A stretch of DNA of 64,000 bases, from positions 5,704,001-5,768,000 of the forward strand of contig NZ_CP134398.1 in assembly GCF_002968335.2 (NCBI RefSeq). The letters are read 5' to 3'. The notes under the pieces were generated by a model, which saw nothing but the letters and a program-made list of their open reading frames with translations, made no database searches and had not been told where the DNA came from. How positions within the stretch are numbered: position 1 is the first letter of the stretch; each line of letters opens with the position of its first letter. The translations under genes were made by a program, and so were the position numbers. Source of the stretch: Mycobacterium sp. ITM-2016-00316. GTDB taxonomy: Bacteria; Actinomycetota; Actinomycetes; Mycobacteriales; Mycobacteriaceae. Below, one piece after another: positions 25,251-34,734 of this stretch.

Positions 25251-25808
25251 ATGACCATCGGCATCATCATCGGATCGATACGGGAGGGCCGCGCCGGCGC
25301 CTCCGTCGCGCAGTGGGTCGCCGAACGGGCGGCACGCCGGGACGCCACCGAATTCGAGGTCATCGACCTCAAGGAGTTCGATGTCCCGCTGCTGACCGCG
25401 CCGGTGCCGCCCGCCGCGGCGAACCGTGAGTACGACTCGGAGAACGTACGACGGTGGAGCCAGGCGATCGATGCCTGCGAGGGATTCGTCTTCGTCACCC
25501 CCGAGTACAACCACGGCGTGCCCGGTGCGCTGAAGAATGCGGTCGACAGCCTGGGACCCGAATGGACCGGCAAGGCGGTCGGGTTCGTGTCCTACGGGGC
25601 GGACGGCGGTGTGCGCGCCGTGGAGCAGTGGCGCCAGATCGTGGCGAACTTTCAGATGTTGGATGTCCGGGCCCAGGTCGCGCTGTCCCTGTTCCAGGAG
25701 TTCGGCGCGGACGGATTCACCCCGCAGGAGCGCCGCGCCGGTGAACTCGACACGCTGCTGGATCAGTTGATCAGTCTGACCGCACGCCTCGGTATATCCC
25801 CCGCTTGA
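25251..25808 (+). CDS. NADPH-dependent FMN reductase
   Basis: Flavodoxin-like reductase of 185 aa. GIIIGSIREGRAG binds the FMN phosphate and PEYNHGVPGALKNAVD is the family signature for the flavin ring loop. It reduces FMN, quinones or azo compounds with NADPH. GAAGGGAGC precedes the start; ATG 25251 is preferred, though an in-frame GTG lies at 25245. Its 3' end overlaps the FAD oxidoreductase gene by 38 bp on the opposite strand. Confidence 0.9.
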   Translation: MTIGIIIGSIREGRAGASVAQWVAERAARRDATEFEVIDLKEFDVPLLTAPVPPAAANREYDSENVRRWSQAIDACEGFVFVTPEYNHGVPGALKNAVDSLGPEWTGKAVGFVSYGADGGVRAVEQWRQIVANFQMLDVRAQVALSLFQEFGADGFTPQERRAGELDTLLDQLISLTARLGISPA

Positions 25809-26868
25809 CGATCCACGGCTGCAGCACGTTGCGCACCGACCAGGCCGGGAACCGGATCGCCTGACCGGACGGGGCGAAGACCTCCAGGCCGTCGGCCTGG
25901 GCGCCGAGCACCGATCCCCAGCGGGCCTTCGGCGGCGTGTAGGCACGCAGCGGCTTCCCCGCGGCGTGGGCGGCGATATTGCGGGCGAGCAGACCGTCGG
26001 CGCGGCTGCGTGCCGACGCGCGCAGCGGATCGGTGGCCGCGACATCGCCTATCGCGAAGACCTCCGGGTGGCCGGGTACCTGCAATTGCGGTGTGACGCG
26101 GACGAATCCGCCGTCGTCGAGCAGGTCGGCGGGCAGCCAGCCGGTGTTCGGGCTGACCCGACCGATCGCCCACAGCACCGCATCGGCGGTGACCGCGGGC
26201 TGCCCGGTGCTCCAGTGCACCGGTTCGCCGGTGATCTCGTCATGATGCTCGGGGATGACGGCACGGTGCCCCGGATTGAGCGCCACTCCGGAGGCGGTGA
26301 GCCGTGATTCGATCCGCTGCCACACGCGGCGATGATGCTGTGGCAGCGCATGTTCGCCGGGGTAATACAGACCGATCGCGGCGCCGGGCAGCGCGACCGC
26401 CAGGTTGGCCGCGGCGCTCACCGCCGCGGCGCCGCCCCCGATCACCGCGATGGAGTTCGCTCCGGCCAGCCGCCGGTGCACCTCCTGCAGGTCCGCGTCG
26501 ATCTCGTCGGCGGACTGCAGGTGCGGCCGGCGCCAGAATCCGTTCGTGACACCGGTGGAGATGACCAGGATGTCGTAGGGCACCTGCTCGGGGGTGCCGG
26601 CACGGTCGACGCCGACGGTCCGGGCGGCCAGATCGAGCCCGGTCAGGGTGCCGTGCACGGTGCGCACCCGGTCCAGTCCGCGGAACCGGTCGAATCCGGT
26701 CCAGTAGTCGCGCGCCCATTCGTGCGGGCGGGCCACCCGCACCCCGAGTTCCTGCCCGCTGAGCAGGCCGGGTTTGGCGGAGATACCAGTGACCTCGAAG
26801 CGCTTGGCCAGCTTGAGCGCGGTCAGGACTCCGGTGTCGCCGAGCCCGGCGATGACAACACGCTGCAC
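25771..26868 (-). CDS. FAD-dependent pyridine nucleotide-disulfide-type oxidoreductase
   Basis: A 365-residue flavoprotein resembling type II NADH dehydrogenases and AIF/FSP1-like proteins. GLGDTGVLTALKLAKRF is the N-terminal FAD fold with a degenerate Rossmann glycine motif, VIGGGAAAVSAAANLA is the NAD(P) fold, and VFAIGDVAATDP is the second FAD motif. No redox-active Cys pair is visible. The electron acceptor is likely a quinone or a small carrier. Confidence 0.87.
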   Translation of the reverse strand: MQRVVIAGLGDTGVLTALKLAKRFEVTGISAKPGLLSGQELGVRVARPHEWARDYWTGFDRFRGLDRVRTVHGTLTGLDLAARTVGVDRAGTPEQVPYDILVISTGVTNGFWRRPHLQSADEIDADLQEVHRRLAGANSIAVIGGGAAAVSAAANLAVALPGAAIGLYYPGEHALPQHHRRVWQRIESRLTASGVALNPGHRAVIPEHHDEITGEPVHWSTGQPAVTADAVLWAIGRVSPNTGWLPADLLDDGGFVRVTPQLQVPGHPEVFAIGDVAATDPLRASARSRADGLLARNIAAHAAGKPLRAYTPPKARWGSVLGAQADGLEVFAPSGQAIRFPAWSVRNVLQPWIVKRGIYRGVRSD

Positions 26869-26933
26869 CCCGACACGGTAACCGGCGGTAACTCGTTCGG
26901 TTGCGCTTTCGATAGCTGAGCTAACCTCAGGCG

Positions 26934-27743
26934 ATGAAGGGCGCCTATTACGAATTGCTCGACGCCGACGACCCGCTCGGCGAGCGGTTCGAGGCCTCCG
27001 CCCATGTCGTCAGCACCTGGTCGCCCGATATGCAGGGCGCCGCGCCGGTCTCGGCGCTACTGGCCCGCGCCCTGGCGCGTTGCAATCCGCGCCCGGACAC
27101 CCGGCTCAGCCGGGTGGTGGTCGACCTGCTCGGGCCGGTCCCGGTGACCGGTCCGCTGTGGATGCGCGCCGAACGCCGCCGGGCGGGCACCAAGATCGAA
27201 CTGCTCAGCGCGGAGATGCTCGCGACGGGGCCCGACGGCTCGCCGCGCCCGGTGGCCGAGGCCCGCGCCTGGCGGTTCCAGGAACACGACACCACCGAAC
27301 TGGTGTTCACGCCGGATCCGCCGCTGCGGCCCCGCGCCGAGGCGACGCCACGAAGTGGCAACCCGGACCTGGGCCCGACCTTCATCGACACGCTGGACTG
27401 GCATTGGCTCAACGACGTGCTCCACAGCGTGCCCGCCGAATGCTGGGTGCGTTCGAAGGTCGACCTGGTCAAGGGAGAGGCGGCCACGCCTCTGGAGCGG
27501 CTGTTCTGCATCGCCGACATCGCCAATGGCATGGGTTCGCGGATGGACGTCCGCCAGTGGACGTTCCTCAACACCGACCTCACCGTGCATCTGCACCGAC
27601 TGCCGGTGGGTGACTGGTTCGGCATCCGCGCCCAGACCAGCTATGGCCCCGACGGTGTCGGCACCTCGGTGGGCACGCTGTTCGACGAGACCGGGCCGAT
27701 CGCCGCCATCCAACAGGCCCAACTGGTACGCCGCCGTCCGTAG
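26934..27743 (+). CDS. acyl-CoA thioesterase-like protein, double hotdog
   Basis: A 269-residue protein with two hotdog halves, resembling TesB-like thioesterase superfamily members in mycobacteria. The N-half has GAAPVSALLARALARC and the second half FCIADIANGMGSRMDVRQWTFLNTDLTVHLHRLPVGDWFGI, the conserved helix and strand region. It hydrolyses acyl-CoA. A fumarylacetoacetase-family gene follows after 10 bp on the same strand, so the two are likely cotranscribed. Confidence 0.82.
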   Translation: MKGAYYELLDADDPLGERFEASAHVVSTWSPDMQGAAPVSALLARALARCNPRPDTRLSRVVVDLLGPVPVTGPLWMRAERRRAGTKIELLSAEMLATGPDGSPRPVAEARAWRFQEHDTTELVFTPDPPLRPRAEATPRSGNPDLGPTFIDTLDWHWLNDVLHSVPAECWVRSKVDLVKGEAATPLERLFCIADIANGMGSRMDVRQWTFLNTDLTVHLHRLPVGDWFGIRAQTSYGPDGVGTSVGTLFDETGPIAAIQQAQLVRRRP

Positions 27744-27753
27744 TATTGGCCCC

Positions 27754-28659
27754 ATGAAGCTGCGCCGCGTCCGCACCGAAGCTGGTCTGCAACTGGAAAT
27801 GCTTGCTGCCGACGGTAATTGGGAACCCACCGCTGACGCCTTGATGCTCGGCGGGCAGATCTTCGACGCGCACTGGGAAGCCGCGACCGCCGACCGACAT
27901 CTGCAGCGCAGCGACCGCCTGTTGCCCTTCCAGCCACTGTCGTTCCGCGATTTCATGCTCTTCGAGCAGCACAACATCGACGCCGCTCGCGGGCTGATCG
28001 AGCGCTTCCACCCCGTGTTGCACCGGGTGACCGCCACCTACGAGCGGGTCCTGGGCAGACCCGTCCCGCAGTTCAAGCCGAAGCCACTGTTCTACCGTCA
28101 ACCCATCTACTACATGGGCAACGCCCAGACGTTCGTACCGACCGGAACACCGGTCGCGGCGCCGGAATACTCACACGCACTGGACTTCGAACTGGAACTC
28201 GGATTCGTGCTCGCGGCGCCCCTGTTCGACGCGACGCCCGCCGAAGCGCTCGACGCGATCGGAGCGTTTGTGGTGGTCAACGATTTCAGCGCCCGCGATG
28301 TGCAACGACCGGAGATGGACAGCGGATTCGGCCCGCAGAAATCCAAACACTTCCTGAGCTCGATGTCGGAGATCGCCGTGACCGCCGATGAGGTGTTGCC
28401 GCGGATCGGCAGCCTCACCGGCTCGGTCGCCATCAACGGCAGCCCGGTCAGCTCCGTGTCCAGCGCCGATATGCAGCACAGCATCGGCGATGTGCTGGCG
28501 CACGCTTCCCGTAGCGAACAGCTCTGCGCCGGAGAGCTGTTCGCCACCGGGACGTTGACAGGCGGCTCCGGCATGGAGACCGGGCACTGGCTGCGCCCCG
28601 GTGACACGCTGACGCTGACACTCGACGGAATCGGTCAGATCGAGCACGACATCCGCTAG
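27754..28659 (+). CDS. fumarylacetoacetate hydrolase family protein
   Basis: A 301-residue FAH-family enzyme. DFELELGFVL contains the acidic metal ligands, VVNDFSARDVQ supplies another, and KSKHFLSS the basic catalytic position. The family cleaves C-C bonds in beta-diketo acids or decarboxylates and hydrates related compounds, often at the end of aromatic catabolism. The N-terminal 100 residues are a separate helical region. The stop codon TAG shares the palindrome CTAG with the stop of the convergent hrpA gene. Confidence 0.87.
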   Translation: MKLRRVRTEAGLQLEMLAADGNWEPTADALMLGGQIFDAHWEAATADRHLQRSDRLLPFQPLSFRDFMLFEQHNIDAARGLIERFHPVLHRVTATYERVLGRPVPQFKPKPLFYRQPIYYMGNAQTFVPTGTPVAAPEYSHALDFELELGFVLAAPLFDATPAEALDAIGAFVVVNDFSARDVQRPEMDSGFGPQKSKHFLSSMSEIAVTADEVLPRIGSLTGSVAINGSPVSSVSSADMQHSIGDVLAHASRSEQLCAGELFATGTLTGGSGMETGHWLRPGDTLTLTLDGIGQIEHDIR

Positions 28660-31600
28660 CTGATCGCCGCTATCGCCTTGTAGATCCGTTGCTCGCTGAC
28701 CGGGCGCGGGGTGCCCAGCTGCTGGGCCCACAGACTGACCCGTAATTCCTCGATCTGCCAACCGATATCGGTGACATCCACGCCGGCGGCGCGGGCCGGG
28801 GACAGTGTCCGCACCAGGTCGTCGTAGGCGTCCTCCACGGCGTGCACCCGGTCCATCCGCTCCCGGTCGGCGCCGAGCGCGTGCGGCAGCCGTTCCAGCC
28901 GCCGGCCGATCGCCAACAGGTAACGGGTCAGATCGGCCAACCGGGTGACACCGGTGATCGTGACGAAACCCTTGGGCAGCAGCCGATCCAGCTGCGCCCG
29001 GATATCGGCGACGGCGTCGGCCTGTGCCGTCGGCGGCCGGTCAGGAATGGCCACCTGCGCCTCGTGGGCAGCGGCCAGCACCTTGCCGACCCGCGCGGCG
29101 ACATCGGAGGTCGTCGCTGCCAGCCGCTTGCCCACCTGCGCTGTCAGGGCGTCGAAATCGGCTTTGGTCCAGACCATTTCCCGGGCCAATGCATCGACGG
29201 CGGCGTCGGCGCAATCCTCCAGCAGAGCGGTCAGCGAGCCGTCCGGGTTGGCGTTCAGCGCGAGTCTGGCCCGGGTGTCGAGTCCGCGTTCCACCGCCTT
29301 GACCGGCGACGGCGCCGTCAGCCGCAGCAGCCGGCGCAGACCCGGCCGCATGGTGGCGATCTGTTCGGCCTTGGTCGCGAAGACCCGCACATCCACCCCG
29401 GCGCCGGTATCCACGAAGGCCGGAAACCCGCGAACGGTATGTCCGCCGCTGAGTTGTTCCACCGTGCGCGGCAATTCGGCCAGATCGGCCGGCCACGATG
29501 TCAGACCGGTGCGCTGCCACTCGCCGGCTACGGCCTGGGCCACCGCGCGTTGCACCGGGGCCGCCAGCCGATCCTGCAGCCCGGCAAGGTCCTTGCCCCG
29601 CGCCACCTCGGCACCGTCGGCGGTCTCCACCGCGAAGGTGACCCTCAGATGGTCGGGGATCTTGCTCAGGTCGAACGCCTCGATCGGCACCACCACACCG
29701 CTGCGCCTGCGCAACTCACGGGCCATCTCGGTCAGCAGGGACCCGGTTCCGGGGTTCAGGTCATCGAGGATGGCCCGTGCGGTGTCCGGGGCGGGTACGA
29801 AGTTACGGCGCAGATCCTTGGGCAGCGATTTGATCAGCGCGGTCACCAATTCCTCCCGCAATGCGGGTACCTGCCAGGGGAACCCATCGCCTCCGATGCG
29901 GGTGAGCACCTCGACCGGAACATGCACCGTGACCCCGTCATCGGCGGCGCCCGGTTCGAACCGGTAGGTGAGCGGCAGCGCCAGATCCTCGGTACGCCAG
30001 GTATCGGGGTGCTCGTCGGCGTCATCGGAGCGCAGCAGTTCGGCGCGGGTGAAGGTGAGCAGCTCGGGTGTCTTGTGCCGCTGCTTCTTCCACCATGCGT
30101 CGAAGTGCCTGGCCGACACCGCCTCCGGCGGAATCCTGGCATCGTAGAGGGCGAACAGCTCCTGGTCATCGATCACCAGGTCACGGCGGCGGGCCCGCTC
30201 CTCCATCTCCTCCAGCTCCGCGCGCAGTGCGGCGTTGTCCCGGAAGAAGTGGTGCCGGGTCTGCCAGTCACCCTCGACCAGCGCATGCTGGATGAACAGG
30301 TCGCGCGAGACCGCCGGGTCGACCTGCGCGTAGCCGACGGTTCGGCGTGGCACCAATGGCAGCCCGTAGAGCGTCACCCGCTCGAAGGCCATCACCGCGC
30401 CGCGCTGCGCGTTCCAGTGCGGCTCGCTGTAGCTGCGCTGCACCAGATCCCCGGCTACCCGCTCGATGGAATCTGGATCCACCCGTGCGGCGGTGCGACC
30501 GAACAGCCGGCTGGTCTCCACCAGATCGGCGACGACGATCCAGCGCGGTGGCTTCTTGGAGAGCACCGACCCCGGCGCCAGCACGAACTTGGTGTTGCGC
30601 GCGCCGATGTAGTCGCGGGTCTCGCCCTCCCGTAGGCCGATGTGGGACAGCAGGCCGGCGGTCAGCGCGGCGTGGATCCGGGCCGGATCGGCGTCTTCGT
30701 CGGATTCCCGGATGCCCAGATCGCCCGCGATGCTACGCAGCTGGCCGGCAAGATCCTGCCACTCCCGGATCCGCAGGTAGTGCAGGAACTCGTCCCGGCA
30801 CATGCGGCGAAAGGCGCTGCCGGAACGCTCCTTTCGTTGCTCCCGCAGATAGCGCCACAGGTTCAGGTAGGACACGAAGTCGGAGTGCTCGTCGGCGAAC
30901 CGGGCGTGCTTCTGGCGCGCGGCCTCCTCCCGGTCCACCGGGCGCTCCCGCGGGTCCGGGATGGACAGCGCCGCGGCGAGCACCAGCACTTCCCGCACAC
31001 AGTTCTCGGTGTCGGCGGCCAGGATCATCCGCCCGATGCGTGGATCCAGCGGCAGCCGGGCCAGCCGGCTTCCCACCTCGGTCAGTGCGCCGGTGCCGTC
31101 GAACGCGCCGAGTTCCTGCAGCAACTGCACACCGTCGCGGATGCTGCGCGCGTCCGGTGGGTCCAGGAACGGAAAGTCCGCGATGTCACCGAGTTTCAGG
31201 GCGGCCATCTGCAGGATCACCGCGGCCAGGTTGGTGCGCAGGATCTCCGGATCGGTGTAGCGAGGCCGGGATTCGAAATCGGACTCCGCGTACAGCCGGA
31301 TGCAGACACCGGGTGCGGTGCGGCCCGACCGGCCGGCGCGCTGTGCGGCCGAGGCCTGCGAGATCGGTTCGATGGGCAGTCGCTGCACCTTGGTGCGCCG
31401 GCTGTAGCGGGAGATGCGCGCGGTACCCGGGTCGACGACGTAGCGGATGCCCGGCACCGTCAGCGAGGTCTCGGCGACGTTGGTGGCCAGCACGATTCGC
31501 CGGCGGGCGGTGCTGGGAGTGAACACCTTCTGCTGCTCTGCGGTGGATAACCGGGCATACAGCGGCAGCACCTCGGTGCCCTGATCCACCAGACCACGCA

Positions 31601-32540
31601 GGGCGTCCGCGGTGTCGCGGATCTCGCGTTCCCCGGACAGGAACACCAGCACGTCGCCGGGCGGCTCGGCCTCCAATTCGCCGATGGCGTCGACGATGGC
31701 CTCGGTCGGATCGCGTGCCTCGGTACGCACGATCTCGTGGTCCGGGTCGTCGGGATCGTCACCCGCCTCGGTGGCCACCGGCACCTCAAGTGGCCGGTAC
31801 CGGATCTCCACCGGGTAGGTCCGCCCCGACACCTCCACGATGGGCGCCCCGTTGAAGTGCTCGGCGAAGCGCTGCGGCTCGATGGTCGCCGAGGTGACGA
31901 TCACCTTGAGGTCGGGGCGGCGCGGTAACAGCTCACGCAGGTAGCCGAGCAGGAAGTCGATGTTGAGGCTGCGCTCGTGCGCCTCGTCGAGGATCAGGGT
32001 GTCATAGCGCAGCAGCCGGCGGTCACGCTGGATCTCGGCCAGCAGAATGCCGTCGGTCATCAGTTTGATCAACGTCGAGTCGCTGGCCTGATCGGTGAAC
32101 CGGACGGTGTAGCCGACCGTGGAACCGAGCGGGGTCCCGAGCTCGTCGGCGATGCGCTGGGCCACCGTGCGGGCGGCCAGCCGGCGCGGCTGGGTGTGAC
32201 CGATGGTGCCGCGGATACCCCGGCCCAGCTCCAGACAGATCTTGGGCAGCTGGGTGGTCTTGCCCGAACCGGTCGCCCCGGCGACGATCACCACCTGGTT
32301 GTCACTGATGGCTTCGGCCAGCTCGGCGCGGCTGTCGGTCACCGGCAGGTCCGGGTAGGTGATCTGCGGGACGGCTGCCTGTCGGGTGAGCACCAGCGCT
32401 TCGGCGGCGGCGAACTGCTTGATCAGCGCTTCCGGGGCGTCACCGTGCAACCCCTTGAGCCGCCGCCCGAGGCGCGAGGCGTCCCGGAATGTCAGATCGT
32501 CGAGCTTGGTGCGCAGCGCACGCACAGAGGGATCGGACAC
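28656..32540 (-). CDS. hrpA: ATP-dependent RNA helicase HrpA
   Basis: A 1294-residue DEAH-box helicase. Walker A GATGSGKTT is near residues 88-96, DEAH near 185-188, SAT near 221 and the helicase C region with QRAGRSGRTAPG follows; then come the HA2/OB domains and the long DUF3418 C-terminal domain specific to HrpA. HrpA resolves stalled ribosomes by splitting subunits in E. coli, and the role is likely conserved. GTG 32540 (MSDPSVRAL) is preferred to a start at 32609, which would overlap the divergent gene start. Confidence 0.95.
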   Translation of the reverse strand: MSDPSVRALRTKLDDLTFRDASRLGRRLKGLHGDAPEALIKQFAAAEALVLTRQAAVPQITYPDLPVTDSRAELAEAISDNQVVIVAGATGSGKTTQLPKICLELGRGIRGTIGHTQPRRLAARTVAQRIADELGTPLGSTVGYTVRFTDQASDSTLIKLMTDGILLAEIQRDRRLLRYDTLILDEAHERSLNIDFLLGYLRELLPRRPDLKVIVTSATIEPQRFAEHFNGAPIVEVSGRTYPVEIRYRPLEVPVATEAGDDPDDPDHEIVRTEARDPTEAIVDAIGELEAEPPGDVLVFLSGEREIRDTADALRGLVDQGTEVLPLYARLSTAEQQKVFTPSTARRRIVLATNVAETSLTVPGIRYVVDPGTARISRYSRRTKVQRLPIEPISQASAAQRAGRSGRTAPGVCIRLYAESDFESRPRYTDPEILRTNLAAVILQMAALKLGDIADFPFLDPPDARSIRDGVQLLQELGAFDGTGALTEVGSRLARLPLDPRIGRMILAADTENCVREVLVLAAALSIPDPRERPVDREEAARQKHARFADEHSDFVSYLNLWRYLREQRKERSGSAFRRMCRDEFLHYLRIREWQDLAGQLRSIAGDLGIRESDEDADPARIHAALTAGLLSHIGLREGETRDYIGARNTKFVLAPGSVLSKKPPRWIVVADLVETSRLFGRTAARVDPDSIERVAGDLVQRSYSEPHWNAQRGAVMAFERVTLYGLPLVPRRTVGYAQVDPAVSRDLFIQHALVEGDWQTRHHFFRDNAALRAELEEMEERARRRDLVIDDQELFALYDARIPPEAVSARHFDAWWKKQRHKTPELLTFTRAELLRSDDADEHPDTWRTEDLALPLTYRFEPGAADDGVTVHVPVEVLTRIGGDGFPWQVPALREELVTALIKSLPKDLRRNFVPAPDTARAILDDLNPGTGSLLTEMARELRRRSGVVVPIEAFDLSKIPDHLRVTFAVETADGAEVARGKDLAGLQDRLAAPVQRAVAQAVAGEWQRTGLTSWPADLAELPRTVEQLSGGHTVRGFPAFVDTGAGVDVRVFATKAEQIATMRPGLRRLLRLTAPSPVKAVERGLDTRARLALNANPDGSLTALLEDCADAAVDALAREMVWTKADFDALTAQVGKRLAATTSDVAARVGKVLAAAHEAQVAIPDRPPTAQADAVADIRAQLDRLLPKGFVTITGVTRLADLTRYLLAIGRRLERLPHALGADRERMDRVHAVEDAYDDLVRTLSPARAAGVDVTDIGWQIEELRVSLWAQQLGTPRPVSEQRIYKAIAAIS

Positions 32541-32607
32541 TCGCGCCAGGATAGGCGGTTGACCATCACCCCCGCCCGGGTGCACGCTCGAGGTCTGGGA
32601 GGTGTCC

Positions 32608-33069
32608 ATGAACGACTACTTCGGCACCATGCTTCGCGACTGCCTCGATGTCGGGAGCCGCTCCAGTCCGCAGATCACCCGCTCGCAGTTCCCGGAGCTC
32701 ATCACCGACGACGTCCGGCTGCACGTGCTGGCCGGCCGGGTGGCCGCCGCCGAATGGGGCCACACCGAGGCGCATGCCCCGGTGAAAGTCACCGCCACCC
32801 ACATCGTGGCCACCGAGCACGGTCTGCTGTATGCGGCGATGCTGACTGCCCCGCACCACGACCCGTGGCATTACCTGGCCGTGCCGCACACGCTGTTCGA
32901 CCGGATCGCCGACCGGGTGCACGACGCGCCGCCGGCGAGCGGGGCGGTCGCGGCGGTGGACTGTCGCCTCGACCATGACCTGACCTCGATGTGGCAGTTC
33001 GAGGCCGCGCTGCGCAGGATGCTGGCCGACTATCCGGCGTTCGAGCTGGAGCTTTCCGGCGCCCAGTAG
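32608..33069 (+). CDS. hypothetical protein
   Basis: A 153-residue protein without a recognised domain. GGGAGG sits 5 nt before ATG 32608; an in-frame GTG at 32602 lies within that site. The sequence is a soluble alpha/beta mix with many His residues (EWGHTEAHAPV, TAPHHDPWHYLAVPHTLF) but no clear metal motif. It is divergent from hrpA by 67 bp and its last 40 bp overlap the MTHFR gene on the other strand. Function unknown. Confidence 0.7.
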   Translation: MNDYFGTMLRDCLDVGSRSSPQITRSQFPELITDDVRLHVLAGRVAAAEWGHTEAHAPVKVTATHIVATEHGLLYAAMLTAPHHDPWHYLAVPHTLFDRIADRVHDAPPASGAVAAVDCRLDHDLTSMWQFEAALRRMLADYPAFELELSGAQ

Positions 33070-33932
33070 TCGAGCATCGCGGCGAAGGTGTCGAAGGCCG
33101 GCGCCGACGGACCGTAGGCCGCCTCGAAGTGCACGCTCAGCGGGAAGCCGAGCCCGCCGACACCGTCGACCACCCGCTTGTACAGGTCCAGCATCTCCCG
33201 GCGCTTGGCGTCGGGGTCCAGCGGCGCCAGCCTGCTGACGAACTCCTGTTCGGCGGCCACGGCCGCGTTACCGGCATCCTGGATGAGCCAGTTGATCAGG
33301 CCGATCTTGGTTTCCAGCTTCGGCACGAAACCGAAGGACAGCAGGATCTCCGGACGGTGTTCGGTGGTGCGGGCGAACTCGGTGAGGAAACCGACGATGG
33401 CGTCCGAGTACAGCAGCTGGGTCATCCCGTAGGTGGCGCCCTGGTTGCACTTGAAGTTGAAGCGGCCCTGCTCACCGTCGCGGGTCGGGATCAGGATGAC
33501 CCCGCGGTTGGGCACCAGGCTCTCGAACGTGGACAGCGCATCGGTGGGGGCGACACCGCCGCCCTCGCCGTCGCTGAGCGTGCGCGGCACCCCGACGAAG
33601 GCGATGCCGTCGAAGTTCGCCCCGTTCAGCTCGGTGAGCCTGCCGCGCAGCGCCGGCTCGTCCAGGAAGGACGTGACCTGCGTGCACAGTCCGCGGGATC
33701 CGGGCAGTTCGGGCTGGATCAGCGACCAGTACTCCAGCACGTCCATCTTGGGCTTCATCTCGATCGGGCGGTCGTCGTCCTCGTCGATCATCCCGGGGAT
33801 CATGACGTGCCCGATCCCGACGCCCCTCTCCTGCGACAACGTGCGGACCTTGATCGCCTCTTCGACGGCGTACTGCGCACCCCGTTCCACGTTCGGTGGG
33901 ACGAGTTCGAGCGCGACGGTATTGAGCGGCAC
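33030..33932 (-). CDS. non-canonical methylenetetrahydrofolate reductase
   Basis: A 300-residue protein resembling mycobacterial Rv2172c, a small reductase lacking the classical MetF sequence signature that supplies methyl-tetrahydrofolate for methionine synthesis. Visible features are LNTVALELVPPNVERG at the N-terminus, HVMIPGMIDEDDDRPIEMKPKMD, and NFKCNQGATYGMTQLLYSD, which parallels the MetF barrel segment. GTG 33932 matches the homolog N-terminus as I recall it; upstream codons GTG 33941 and ATG 33980 are less likely, the last overlapping the divergent hydrolase start. The 3' end overlaps the convergent gene by 40 bp. Confidence 0.65.
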   Translation of the reverse strand: MPLNTVALELVPPNVERGAQYAVEEAIKVRTLSQERGVGIGHVMIPGMIDEDDDRPIEMKPKMDVLEYWSLIQPELPGSRGLCTQVTSFLDEPALRGRLTELNGANFDGIAFVGVPRTLSDGEGGGVAPTDALSTFESLVPNRGVILIPTRDGEQGRFNFKCNQGATYGMTQLLYSDAIVGFLTEFARTTEHRPEILLSFGFVPKLETKIGLINWLIQDAGNAAVAAEQEFVSRLAPLDPDAKRREMLDLYKRVVDGVGGLGFPLSVHFEAAYGPSAPAFDTFAAMLDYWAPESSSSNAG

Positions 33933-33978
33933 GAACGCCACCCTAAGGTGCGGGGCATCGCCGTGGTAAACCCTGGGC

Positions 33979-34734
33979 ATGGCTGAACGCGTCACCTTCC
34001 CCAGCGCGACCGGACCCGCCCTGGCCGGTCTCATCGACCTCCCCGAGGGTCCGGTGCGCGGTTGGGGGGTCTTCTCGCACGGATTCACCCTCGGCAAGGA
34101 CTCGCCCGCCGCGGCACGGATCTGTAAGCAGTTGGCCGCCGACGGGATCGGCATGCTCCGCTTCGATGCGCTCGGCCTCGGCGGCTCCGAGGGCGACTGG
34201 GGTGACGGATCGTTCACCTGCAAGGTCGACGATGTCATCGCGGCATGCCATTTCATGACCGCGCGCGGTACCCCCGCCGATCTGCTGGTGGGCCATTCGT
34301 GGGGCGGCGCGGCGGTGCTGGCCTGCGCGCGTGACTGCGACGGGGTGCGCGCCGTGGTCACCGTCGGCGCGCCGTTCGACCCCACCCATGTCGAGCACCA
34401 GTACGACGCCTGTCTGGATCAGGTGTTCGCCGAGGGCAGCGGGCAGTGGATGGCGGGCGGCAAGACCCTGACGCTCAAGCGCGCCTTCGTCGAGGACGTG
34501 CGGCGCGCCAAGCTGGACGACAAGATCAAGGGTCTCCGGTTGCCGCTGCTGATCCTGCACTCGCCGACCGACAACACCGTCGGCATCGAGAACGCCAGCG
34601 ATATCTTCCGGATGGCCCGCCACCCCCGCAGCTTCGTCTCGCTGGAGGGTTCCGAGCACCTGCTCACCGGGCCCGGTCAGGCCAAGCGGGCCGGCCGCAT
34701 CATCGGTGCGTGGGCGGACGCCTACCTGCGGTGA
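33979..34734 (+). CDS. alpha/beta hydrolase
   Basis: A 251-residue serine hydrolase. VFSHGFTLGKD forms the oxyanion strand, VGHSWGGAAVL is the nucleophile elbow with Ser near residue 109, LHSPTDNTVGIENA supplies the Asp, and EGSEHLL the His. It resembles the hydrolase half of OsmC-fusion proteins and small esterases. The last 35 bp overlap the fprA gene on the opposite strand. Substrate unknown. Confidence 0.88.
   Translation: MAERVTFPSATGPALAGLIDLPEGPVRGWGVFSHGFTLGKDSPAAARICKQLAADGIGMLRFDALGLGGSEGDWGDGSFTCKVDDVIAACHFMTARGTPADLLVGHSWGGAAVLACARDCDGVRAVVTVGAPFDPTHVEHQYDACLDQVFAEGSGQWMAGGKTLTLKRAFVEDVRRAKLDDKIKGLRLPLLILHSPTDNTVGIENASDIFRMARHPRSFVSLEGSEHLLTGPGQAKRAGRIIGAWADAYLR

Noticed and set aside
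26916..26930. CTGAG-CTAAC-CTCAG and a GCTAACCT half IdeR box before the thioesterase gene
   Set aside because: Only one half of the iron box matches and the dyad is short; it may be just a -10 region.
28842..30635. Long + strand open frame inside hrpA
   Set aside because: Antisense shadow; HrpA motifs run uninterrupted on the minus strand and the + product has no recognisable domain.
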